From assembly GCA_910579645.1 (NCBI GenBank), contig CAJTVK010000023.1, positions 9,536 to 42,880 on the forward strand: a stretch of DNA of 33,345 nucleotides. The letters run 5' to 3'. Below are positions 7,131 to 14,632 of the stretch, in pieces (within the stretch, counting starts at the first letter, position 1; every line of letters begins with the position of its first letter). A program made the position numbers and the translations under genes. The stretch comes from an uncultured Lachnospiraceae bacterium (GTDB taxonomy: Bacteria > Bacillota > Clostridia > Lachnospirales > Lachnospiraceae). A model generated the notes under the pieces. The model made no database searches and was not told the DNA's origin. It saw only the letters and a program-made list of their open reading frames with translations.

Positions 7131-7592
7131 ATGTACATATTGTTTTTCCTGGTATGGATTATATTTAACGGAGCAGTGACGACGGAAATTATAATATTCG
7201 GACTGGCTATTTCTGCGGTTATGTATGCTTTTATCTGTAAATTCATGAACTATAGCATACGGAAGGATATTTCCAATATGAAACGTTTCCCTTACATGCT
7301 GTTATATATTTGTGTGTTGGTATGGGAAATTACGAAGGCAAATTTTGCGGTAATGAAGCTGATGACGGCCTCCAGGTATGATTTGGAACCGGTGTTGGTA
7401 AAATTTAAGACGAATCTGAAGACGAGGCAGTCCAGAGTAATATTGGCAAATTCCATTACTTTGACGCCCGGGACAATTACGGTTTCTCTGGAAGAGGATG
7501 AATATGTGGTGCATTGTCTGGATAAAGAACTGGCGGAGGGAATGAACCATTCCATATTTGTGGAATTATTAGAAAAGTTGGAAAGGATGTAG
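7131..7592 (+). CDS. mrpE: Na+/H+ antiporter subunit MrpE (MnhE family)
   Basis: The 153-residue protein has two to three N-terminal membrane helices (MYILFFLVWIIFNGAVTTE, then about residues 20-38 and 52-72). A cytoplasmic C-terminal part follows with the MnhE signature NSITLTPGTITVSLEEDEYVVHCLD. It is an accessory subunit of Mrp-type cation/proton antiporters and of the membrane arm of Mbh hydrogenases. ATG 7131 has GGGAGGAG 8-9 nt upstream; a GTG at 7122 would sit on the ribosome binding site. It is the first gene of a ten-gene operon. Confidence 0.9.
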   Translation: MYILFFLVWIIFNGAVTTEIIIFGLAISAVMYAFICKFMNYSIRKDISNMKRFPYMLLYICVLVWEITKANFAVMKLMTASRYDLEPVLVKFKTNLKTRQSRVILANSITLTPGTITVSLEEDEYVVHCLDKELAEGMNHSIFVELLEKLERM

Positions 7593-7597
7593 GGAAT

Positions 7598-7939
7598 ATG
7601 GTTGTGACGGGAGAACTGACGGCATTGGGAGCGGCATATCGAACTGTTTTCGTAGGGGCATTGATATTTCTTGCGCTGATGGTGCTCCTTTGCTTAATAC
7701 GGGCGGTGAAAGGCCCCAGCGTGGCGGACCGGATTGTGGCGGTCAATATGATGGGAACCATGGTTATGGTTATGATTGCCATATTGGCACTTTTGCTGAA
7801 CGAAGGATATTTGGTGGATATCTGTCTTATATATGCTATGATAAGCTTTCTGGCAGTAATTGTCCTGACAAAAGTATATATGGGTGTATACAGAGAGAAT
7901 GAGAATACAAAGGGGGAACAGGAAAATGGGTGTCATTGA
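7598..7939 (+). CDS. mrpF: Antiporter subunit MrpF (MnhF family)
   Basis: The 113-residue protein has three membrane helices and the diagnostic VKGPSVADRIVAVNMMGT segment of MrpF between helices 1 and 2. It follows mrpE by 5 nt and its 3' end overlaps mrpG by 14 nt, so translation is probably coupled. The first 15 residues are longer than in many MrpF proteins. Confidence 0.92.
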   Translation: MVVTGELTALGAAYRTVFVGALIFLALMVLLCLIRAVKGPSVADRIVAVNMMGTMVMVMIAILALLLNEGYLVDICLIYAMISFLAVIVLTKVYMGVYRENENTKGEQENGCH

Positions 7940-8300
7940 ATGGGTACGTTTCATTTTGGGCACGGCGGTGCTGCTGATTGGGCTGTCCATTTTTGTAGTG
8001 GAGATTTTCGGAATCTTCCATATGAAGTATGTGCTGAACCGGATGCATGCGGCTGCCATGGGAGATACATTGGGAATCAGCATTTCTTTGCTGGGTTTGA
8101 TGATATTTTCCGGAATTAACTTCACGACTTTAAAAATGGTACTTATCGTTGCATTTTTGTGGCTGGCTTCACCGGTCTCTTCTCACCTGATTGCCCGTCT
8201 GGAAGTGTCCACGAATAAGAAGCTGGATAAATTCTGTGAAACGGATATGGTATTGACCGAAACCGGGGAACTGACAAAAGCAGAACCTCCTGCAGAATAG
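7926..8300 (+). CDS. mrpG: Antiporter subunit MrpG (MnhG family)
   Basis: The 124-residue protein has three hydrophobic helices. Its MrpG signature is the FGIFHMKYVLNRMHAAAMGDTLGI stretch, where RMHAAAMGDTLG is the conserved core. ATG 7926 (frame MGVIEWVRFILG) has GGGGGAACAGGAA upstream and lies inside the end of mrpF. A charged C-terminal tail follows the last helix. Confidence 0.9.
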   Translation: MGVIEWVRFILGTAVLLIGLSIFVVEIFGIFHMKYVLNRMHAAAMGDTLGISISLLGLMIFSGINFTTLKMVLIVAFLWLASPVSSHLIARLEVSTNKKLDKFCETDMVLTETGELTKAEPPAE

Positions 8301-8323
8301 AGAACCGGGAGAGGAGGATTGGT

Positions 8324-8641
8324 ATGCAGGTATTTCAATATATTTTACTGGGATTTTTAGTGTTATGCGCAATTTCGGTCAGTTTTTCCAGAAAGCTGCT
8401 GAATTCTATTATGATTTTCATGTCTTACAGCCTTGTCATGTCAATTATATGGATTTGTCTGGAATCGCCGGATTTGGCTATTACGGAAGCGGCAGTGGGG
8501 GCGGGCGTTACCAGTGTATTGTTTTTTGTGACATTAAAGAAAATTAATGCGATTGACGCGGCGGCTCCCGCCGGTGAGACGGAAGCAAATGACGGAGAGA
8601 CGGCCGGAGCGGAAGGGAAGGGCAGAAAAAGCAATGAGTAA
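8324..8641 (+). CDS. MbhD-like subunit (DUF4040), equivalent to part of the MrpA C-terminus
   Basis: The 105-residue protein with three membrane helices carries the DUF4040 signature SPDLAITEAAVGAGVTSVLFFVTL. In classical Mrp systems this domain is fused to the C-terminal end of MrpA; in Mbh-type complexes it is a separate protein, MbhD. Here it is separate. The soluble C-terminal tail is Glu- and Ala-rich. GGAGG precedes the ATG. It overlaps the next gene by 8 nt. Confidence 0.85.
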   Translation: MQVFQYILLGFLVLCAISVSFSRKLLNSIMIFMSYSLVMSIIWICLESPDLAITEAAVGAGVTSVLFFVTLKKINAIDAAAPAGETEANDGETAGAEGKGRKSNE

Positions 8642-9596
8642 GCTGAAATCAGAGGAAGAATATCAAAAAACAATGGCTTTCCGTTTTTTCCGGTGGCTTT
8701 CTGGAAGCAAGGACCCTTATGTGGGCGAGGTGGAGATGCAGCCTCAGAAGGAATATACGGAAGAGGAATCCACGATTCAGGAGCGTATGCGTGAACAGCA
8801 GATGATACGCGATAAGGTATACGATACGGAAAATAATAAATGGCTGCTGTTTTTCCGGCGGTTTTACCGGATTATGGCCGTCATATTCTGTGTGACGCTG
8901 GGAGCGATGCTGATTGCCACTGTTTCCTACCTGCCGCCTACAGGCAATGCCAAAAACCCGGATAATAATGAAGTGGCAAGGAGATATATAGAAAGCGGCA
9001 TGCAGGAAACCGGGGCCGTGAATGTGGTTACGGGCATGATACTGACATATCGTGCGTTTGATACCTTCGGCGAAACAAATGTGCTTTTTATTGCCACTTG
9101 CTGTGTCATGATTATGCTTATGGCGGAGGATGAGGAACTGAAAAGACGGGAACTTCTGAACGACCGTCGCTTTGAGCCGAAGAACGATGCTATTCTGCAG
9201 GGGGTAGCCACTTTGCTGGTACCCATTATTTTTATTTTCGGTATTTATATTATTCTGAACGGGCATCTTTCTCCCGGCGGCGGTTTTTCCGGCGGGGCGA
9301 CGATAGGAGCCGGGCTGATTTTATATGTCAGCGCTTTCGGGTTTAAGAAAACCCAGCGTTTTTTTAATGAAGAAGTATACAAGGTGGCGAAGGTGACGGC
9401 TCTCTGCATGTATGGGCTGATCGGAATTTATTATTATGTGACAGGCGCAAACGGATGGGAAAACCATATACCGTTGGGGATTCCGGGTGATATCGTCAGT
9501 GCGGGCATCATTTTCCCCATCAATATATGCGTCGGGATAGAGGTAGCTTGTACGATGTATGCTTTCTATGCATTGTTCCGCAGGGGCGGGCTGTAA
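8634..9596 (+). CDS. mrpB: MbhE-MrpB fusion subunit with hydrophilic N-terminal extension
   Basis: The 320-residue protein joins three parts. Residues 1 to about 75 are charged and non-membrane. Residues about 80-165 contain two helices separated by a loop ending in GMILTYRAFDTFGETNVLF, the MbhE-like end of MrpA. Residues about 185-320 form an MnhB domain with the signature LSPGGGFSGGATIGAGLI and four helices. MbhE and MrpB/MbhF are neighbouring subunits in related complexes, so fusion is plausible. ATG 8634 overlaps the stop of the preceding gene (ATGAGTAA), which indicates coupled translation. Confidence 0.85.
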   Translation: MSKLKSEEEYQKTMAFRFFRWLSGSKDPYVGEVEMQPQKEYTEEESTIQERMREQQMIRDKVYDTENNKWLLFFRRFYRIMAVIFCVTLGAMLIATVSYLPPTGNAKNPDNNEVARRYIESGMQETGAVNVVTGMILTYRAFDTFGETNVLFIATCCVMIMLMAEDEELKRRELLNDRRFEPKNDAILQGVATLLVPIIFIFGIYIILNGHLSPGGGFSGGATIGAGLILYVSAFGFKKTQRFFNEEVYKVAKVTALCMYGLIGIYYYVTGANGWENHIPLGIPGDIVSAGIIFPINICVGIEVACTMYAFYALFRRGGL

Positions 9597-9627
9597 ATTC
9601 TGGAAGAGGGAAAGGAGTTGTTTTTCC

Positions 9628-10002
9628 ATGGGAAATAATTTATTCACCAATTACGGGGAAGCCGTGGCAATGGTTCTGTTTGTCATAGGCTTCGGCAATC
9701 TGCTGCTGCAAAGCAACCTGATTAAGAAAATAATCGGACTGAATATCATGGATACGGCTGTGTATTTATTTTTGGCCGAGAAAGGATATATCCGGGGACG
9801 CGTAGCCCCCATTGTAGTAAACGGCGTGCAGAGCGTGGAAGCTTATATCAATCCGGTGCCCAGCGGCCTGGTGCTTACCGGCATCGTAGTATCCGTGTCC
9901 GTTTCTGCGCTTATGCTGTCGCTTACCATACGGCTTTATCAGAGATACCATACTTTGGATTTGGACGAAATATCCCTGCGGCTGAAAAAGGAGGGGTTAT
10001 AA
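9628..10002 (+). CDS. mrpC: Antiporter subunit MrpC (NuoK/MnhC family)
   Basis: The 124-residue protein has three helices, homologous to complex I subunit NuoK. The MnhC features are KKIIGLNIMDTAVYLFL and VNPVPSGLVLTGIVVSVSVSA-like helix 3 (here INPVPSGLVLTGIVV). ATG 9628 has AAAGGAG upstream. Three nt separate its stop from the next start, so the two genes are tightly coupled. Confidence 0.9.
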   Translation: MGNNLFTNYGEAVAMVLFVIGFGNLLLQSNLIKKIIGLNIMDTAVYLFLAEKGYIRGRVAPIVVNGVQSVEAYINPVPSGLVLTGIVVSVSVSALMLSLTIRLYQRYHTLDLDEISLRLKKEGL

Positions 10003-10005
10003 AAG

Positions 10006-11523
10006 ATGAGGGAACAAATGGAGTTTGTGCAGAATTTTCCCTGTTTTTCCATTATGCTCTGTATGTTCGCGGGAATCATCAGTTCGGCACTGAAAGGAAA
10101 AGCCGCCAAGCTGGTCAATACGGCGGTACTGTGCATCAATATCCTGATGTCTGCGGCAGTGCTTTTGTTTGCGGCATCTTCCGGCGAGTTTTATGTATAT
10201 GTAATGGGAAAGTTTCCTGCGCCTTGGGGCAACGAACTGCGGGTAGGGGTACTGGAGGCAGGGATGGCATTGTTTTTCTGTGTTATTATGCTTTTGTCCC
10301 TGATGGGGGGAAAGCATAAGCTGGCACAGGAAGTGGAAGCGGGGAAGCATGGTCTGTATTACATACTGACGGACTTAATGCTGAGTTCCCTGTTGGCGCT
10401 GATTTATACCAATGACTTGTTTACGGCTTATGTATTTGTGGAAATCAATACGATTTCCGCCTGCGGCCTGATTATGATTCGGCAGAACGGGCGTACGATA
10501 GAGGCGGCGGTGCGTTATATGATAATGAGCCTGCTGGGTTCCGGCTTATTCCTGATCGGGCTGTGCATGCTTTATGATATGACCGGGCATCTGCTGATGT
10601 CCAATATCAGGCAGGAGGTTGCGGATATTTATGCGGCAAGCAGTGCGGGGGGAAGCTTCCATGTGCCTTTGCTGGTGACGATTGCCCTGATTTCCGTGGG
10701 GCTTGCCATTAAAAGCGCATTGTTTCCGTTCCATGCATGGCTGCCGGATGCTTATGGGTATTCGACGGTTTCTTCGGCGGCAATCTTGTCCAGCCTTGTT
10801 TCCAAAGGATATATCTTTCTGCTGTTTAAAATTATTTACCGGGTCATCGGTTTTGATGCTTTCCGCAGCAGCAAGATTATAGATGTGCTTTTTGTGTTCG
10901 GGCTGATGGGGATGGTATTCGGTTCCCTAAGCGCCATAAAGGAAAATGATGTCCGGAGGATGATTGCGTTTTCTTCCATTGCCCAGATCGGATATATTTA
11001 TATGGGCATCGGGTTAGGAACTCAGGTGGGAATGGTGGCTTCCGTCTTTCATGTGCTGTCTCATGCGGCAACCAAGTCATTGCTTTTTATAGCGGCCATC
11101 GGGCTGACGGATGTGTCGGGAGGCAGCAGGCAGCTGATTGAACTGACAGGCTCCGGATATCGGAACAAAATAGCAGGAGCCACTTTTTTGGTGGGTGCCC
11201 TGTCCATGGTGGGCGTGCCTATGTTTTCCGGCTTTATCAGTAAGCTGCTGTTTGCGCAGGCGGCCGTGCAGAATGATGTGAAAATGCTGCCTACATTGAT
11301 TGTTCTTGGAATCAGTACGGTTTTAAATGCCATTTACTTTATGAAGACGGCAATCCGTATCTATACGCCGGTGGAGGATACCGGGTATCCTACGGTAACT
11401 TGGAGACAGAATAAAACCTATGCGGCGGCATTGGTTTGCTTTATGGCGTTAAACGTGGTGCTTGGGATTTTTTCCCAGCCGATTGTGGATTTGATTGGGC
11501 TTGGGCTTGATATGTTTGCATAG
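10006..11523 (+). CDS. mrpD: Proton-translocating antiporter subunit, MrpD/NuoN-like (first of four)
   Basis: The 505-residue protein with about 14 membrane helices belongs to the NuoL/M/N-MrpA/D family (Proton_antipo_M). The channel residues expected for this family are present: Glu146 in TM5 (YVFVEINTISA), Lys236 in TM7 (GLAIKSALFPFHAWLPDAY), Lys267 in TM8 (SLVSKGY), a His in FHVLSH and the TM12 Lys in FSGFISKLL. Its place directly after mrpC matches MrpD/MbhH. Which of the four large subunits is the true MrpD equivalent should be decided by phylogeny. A GGAGGGG box precedes the ATG. Confidence 0.9.
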   Translation: MREQMEFVQNFPCFSIMLCMFAGIISSALKGKAAKLVNTAVLCINILMSAAVLLFAASSGEFYVYVMGKFPAPWGNELRVGVLEAGMALFFCVIMLLSLMGGKHKLAQEVEAGKHGLYYILTDLMLSSLLALIYTNDLFTAYVFVEINTISACGLIMIRQNGRTIEAAVRYMIMSLLGSGLFLIGLCMLYDMTGHLLMSNIRQEVADIYAASSAGGSFHVPLLVTIALISVGLAIKSALFPFHAWLPDAYGYSTVSSAAILSSLVSKGYIFLLFKIIYRVIGFDAFRSSKIIDVLFVFGLMGMVFGSLSAIKENDVRRMIAFSSIAQIGYIYMGIGLGTQVGMVASVFHVLSHAATKSLLFIAAIGLTDVSGGSRQLIELTGSGYRNKIAGATFLVGALSMVGVPMFSGFISKLLFAQAAVQNDVKMLPTLIVLGISTVLNAIYFMKTAIRIYTPVEDTGYPTVTWRQNKTYAAALVCFMALNVVLGIFSQPIVDLIGLGLDMFA

Positions 11524-11542
11524 CAGAATAGAGGTAGATAGG

Positions 11543-13057
11543 ATGTTTACAATGTTGTTTCCGATAGTGTTCCCCATAGCGGCAGGAATTATATTGTTGG
11601 TGATGAAGGAGCCGGAAAGCAGAAAGCTGCTGACCGGGTTCGCGGGAGTGTCGCTGGCTGTTACGGGGGCTTTGGCGATGTATGCGATATTCCATGGGGA
11701 GGGGCAGGCAGTCATATTATTTCAATTGACGCAGACGCTGCCGATATACTTTAAGCCGGATTCCCTGGGCATGCTGTTTGCAGGGGTAGTGACGGTAGTA
11801 TGGGTGCTGGCAGGCTTTTACTCTTTTTCTTATATGGCTCCTCTTTCCGGAAAGAAAGAAGGCGGGGAGAAGAGGTTTTATGGGTTTTATCTGATGGTAT
11901 TCGGTATTTTGCTTGGCTTGGGCTTTGCGGGGAATCTGATTACGTTTTATATGTTTTATGAGTTGATGACGCTGCTTTCCTTGCCTCTTGTACTGCATAC
12001 AAGAAGCCGGGAAGCGGTCATGGCCGGGCTGAAATATTTGTTCTATTCTTTCTGCGGGGCGTATATGGCATTGTTCGGTCTGTATTTTCTGTATCGGTTC
12101 GGCAATACGCTGACTTTTACGGCAGGCGGGGTATTGGATCCTTCCATGGTTCCGGGAAATGAAACGCTGCTGCTGGTGGCCGCTTTTTTCATGATTCTCG
12201 GATTCGGCGTAAAGGCAGGCATGTTCCCGCTGCAGGCGTGGCTGCCCACGGCGCATCCGGTGGCACCGGCACCGGCCAGCGCGGTACTGTCCGCAATTAT
12301 TGTAAAGGGCGGCGTGCTTGGCATGATTCGGGCAGTGTACTATATGTTCGGCGCGGATTTCATCCGGGGCACATGGGTACAGACGGTATGGATGATATTG
12401 GCCTTGGTCACGGTGTTTATGGGTTCCATGCTGGCCTATAGGGAAAATGTACTGAAAAAAAGGCTGGCATATTCCACGGTAAGTCAGTTATCCTATATAT
12501 TATTTGGCCTGGCCTTGCTTCAGCCGCAGGCAATGGAGGGTGCTCTGCTTCATGTGGTGTTCCATGCATTTATTAAATGCGGCTTGTTTCTCGCGGCGGG
12601 GCTGATGATTCACCAAACGGGCAAGACGAAAGTAGACGAACTTCGGGGCATCGGGAAGGAAATGCCGGTAACGGTATGGTGTTATACGTTGGCTTCTCTG
12701 GCGTTGGTAGGGATACCGCCCGCCAGTGGGTTTATCAGTAAGTGGTACTTGGCGGAAGGGGCACTTGCCTCGGGCATTCCGGTATTTTCTTGGCTGGGGC
12801 CGGTGATTTTGCTGATTAGCGCATTGCTGACGGCCGGTTATCTGCTGCCGGTTACGATGAAAGGCTTTTTCCCGGGTTCCGGTTATCTGTGCGGCAGGCA
12901 GGAAGAAAAGAGAGGATTGTTCTTTTCCGTAAAAAAAGAAGCTTCGGCATGGATGCTGGTGCCGTTGATGATTCTGGCCGGCTTGGCGTTGGCCTTGGGG
13001 CTTTTTCCTAATCCGCTGGCTGTCTATATTTCCGATATTGTTTCGGAACTTTTATAG
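11543..13057 (+). CDS. Proton-translocating antiporter subunit, NuoM/MrpD-like (second of four)
   Basis: The 504-residue polytopic protein belongs to the Proton_antipo_M family. Channel residues are intact: Glu140 (FYMFYELMT), Lys224 (GFGVKAGMFPLQAWLPTAHPVAPAP), Lys255 (IIVKGG), the His of VVFHAFIK and the TM12 Lys in ASGFISKWY. ATG 11543 is preceded by GAGGTAGATAGG. An earlier in-frame ATG overlaps the previous gene. It sits 19 nt after the preceding subunit and 15 nt before the next. The GFGVKAG-LP-AHPVAPAPASA block is close to the fourth subunit at 14633, suggesting duplication within the operon. Confidence 0.9.
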   Translation: MFTMLFPIVFPIAAGIILLVMKEPESRKLLTGFAGVSLAVTGALAMYAIFHGEGQAVILFQLTQTLPIYFKPDSLGMLFAGVVTVVWVLAGFYSFSYMAPLSGKKEGGEKRFYGFYLMVFGILLGLGFAGNLITFYMFYELMTLLSLPLVLHTRSREAVMAGLKYLFYSFCGAYMALFGLYFLYRFGNTLTFTAGGVLDPSMVPGNETLLLVAAFFMILGFGVKAGMFPLQAWLPTAHPVAPAPASAVLSAIIVKGGVLGMIRAVYYMFGADFIRGTWVQTVWMILALVTVFMGSMLAYRENVLKKRLAYSTVSQLSYILFGLALLQPQAMEGALLHVVFHAFIKCGLFLAAGLMIHQTGKTKVDELRGIGKEMPVTVWCYTLASLALVGIPPASGFISKWYLAEGALASGIPVFSWLGPVILLISALLTAGYLLPVTMKGFFPGSGYLCGRQEEKRGLFFSVKKEASAWMLVPLMILAGLALALGLFPNPLAVYISDIVSELL

Positions 13058-13072
13058 GGAAGGGGGCAGAGT

Positions 13073-14548
13073 ATGAGTGAAGTTATGTTATTGACCGTTA
13101 TTTTATTGCCGGTGGCCGCCGGTGTGCTGACCCTTGTGCTTCCGTTTAGGAAAAGATGGCATATGGAGGTATTTCTGGAGGCATTGGTCGTATGGAATAC
13201 GATACTGGTCTGGTCGCTTCTGCTCCATAGGCCGGAAGAACGGTTTGTGCTGGCTAATTTTACAGGTAATCTTGCCATTGCTTTTAAAGTGGACGGCATG
13301 GCGATGGTGTTTGCCGGATTGGTGTCGTTTCTCTGGCCGTTGGCTACACTGTTCGCTTTTGAATATATGACAAAGGAAGAACATGAAAAAATATTCTTTA
13401 TGTTTTACACGATGACATATGGAGTGACGCTTGGCATTGCGCTGGCGGGCAATTTGCTGACAATGTATTTCTTCTATGAACTGCTGACCTTGGTGACGGT
13501 GCCCCTTGTGATGCATACGCTCACAAGGGAGGCTATTCTGGCCAGCCGGAAATATCTGTATTATTCTCTTGGGGGAGCGGCTTTTGCTTTCATTGGCCTG
13601 ATATTTGTCATAGTATACGGAAGTACTACGGATTTTGTGCTGGGCGGAGTTCTGGATGTGTCAAAAATCGGAGACAAGGTAAATAATCTGCTGCTGGTTT
13701 ATGTCATTGCCTTTATGGGGTTTGGCGTAAAAGCCGCTATCTGCCCGTTTAACTCATGGCTGCCTCAGGCAGGTGTGGCACCCACTCCGGTAACGGCGCT
13801 GCTTCATGCGGTGGCGGTGGTGAAAGCAGGCGCTTTTGCGATTCTGAGACTGACCTATTACAGCTACGGCACGGAATTCCTGAGAGGAACCTGGGCACAA
13901 TATGCGGCTATGGGAGTGGTAATGTTTACGATTGTGTACGGATGCAGCCGGGCGGTAAAGGAGACACATATAAAAAGAAGGCTGGCATATTCTACCATAA
14001 GCAATCTGTCCTATATTCTGTTCGGAATCGTGATTATGACACCGCTTGGGATGGTAGGGGCACTTTCCCATTTGGTCTTTCATGCCTTTATGAAAATCTG
14101 TTCCTTTTTCTGTGCCGGGGCGATTATGCATCAGACGGAGAAGCATTATGTCCATGAACTGGACGGAATGGGAAGGAAAATGCCGTTGGTATTCGGCATT
14201 TTTACGGTATCGGCCTTGGCGCTTATGGGAGTGCCGGGGCTGGCAGGATTCATCAGCAAGTGGAACTTGGCCTTTGCGGCAGTGGAAAGCGGGAATGTGC
14301 TGGCTTATTTCGGCATCGGATGCCTGCTTCTGTCCGCACTCCTTACGGCTATTTATATGCTGACTATTGTAATCAGGGCATTTTTTCCTCCCGTAGATTT
14401 TGACGGGAGCAGGCTGGAGGGAGTGAAAGACCCTAATTGGAAAATGATTGTGCCGTTGGCTGTATTTGCGGTAATGATAATAGCCTTCGGGCTTTGTTCC
14501 GCGCCGATTGTCGGATTTTTCGGGGCTGTGGCCGAGGGAGTTTATTGA
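13073..14548 (+). CDS. Proton-translocating antiporter subunit, NuoM/MrpD-like (third of four)
   Basis: The 491-residue polytopic protein belongs to the same family. The channel residues are Glu136 (MYFFYELLTLV), Lys220 (GFGVKAAICPFNSWLP), Lys251 (AVVKAGAF), the His of LVFHAFMK and the TM12 Lys in LAGFISKWN. It resembles the second large subunit closely in motif layout (GFGVKA, FHAFxK, GFISKW), consistent with tandem duplication. The TM7-8 loop is QAGVAPTPV rather than AHPVAPAPA. GGAAGGGGG lies upstream of the ATG. Confidence 0.9.
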   Translation: MSEVMLLTVILLPVAAGVLTLVLPFRKRWHMEVFLEALVVWNTILVWSLLLHRPEERFVLANFTGNLAIAFKVDGMAMVFAGLVSFLWPLATLFAFEYMTKEEHEKIFFMFYTMTYGVTLGIALAGNLLTMYFFYELLTLVTVPLVMHTLTREAILASRKYLYYSLGGAAFAFIGLIFVIVYGSTTDFVLGGVLDVSKIGDKVNNLLLVYVIAFMGFGVKAAICPFNSWLPQAGVAPTPVTALLHAVAVVKAGAFAILRLTYYSYGTEFLRGTWAQYAAMGVVMFTIVYGCSRAVKETHIKRRLAYSTISNLSYILFGIVIMTPLGMVGALSHLVFHAFMKICSFFCAGAIMHQTEKHYVHELDGMGRKMPLVFGIFTVSALALMGVPGLAGFISKWNLAFAAVESGNVLAYFGIGCLLLSALLTAIYMLTIVIRAFFPPVDFDGSRLEGVKDPNWKMIVPLAVFAVMIIAFGLCSAPIVGFFGAVAEGVY

Positions 14549-14560
14549 GCAGGCGGGTAT

Positions 14561-14582
14561 GTCCCGGAGTGAGACTTCGGAC
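14561..14582 (+). other. Small hairpin in the gap before the last antiporter gene
   Basis: GTCC and GGAGT (with one bulged C) pair with ACTTC and GGAC around a 3-nt loop. It lies in the only sizeable gap (84 nt) of an otherwise tightly packed operon. It has no T run, so it is more likely an mRNA processing or stability element than a terminator. Confidence 0.3.
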
Positions 14583-14632
14583 ACGCTTTGGCAGCAGCCG
14601 GACTGACGGCTTATGATAATGGAGGTAGCAGG

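Noticed and set aside
13754..14584. 276-codon open frame antisense to the third antiporter gene
   Set aside because: The translation is His/Arg/Gln/Cys-rich, typical of antisense to membrane protein codons, and the plus-strand gene has full family support.
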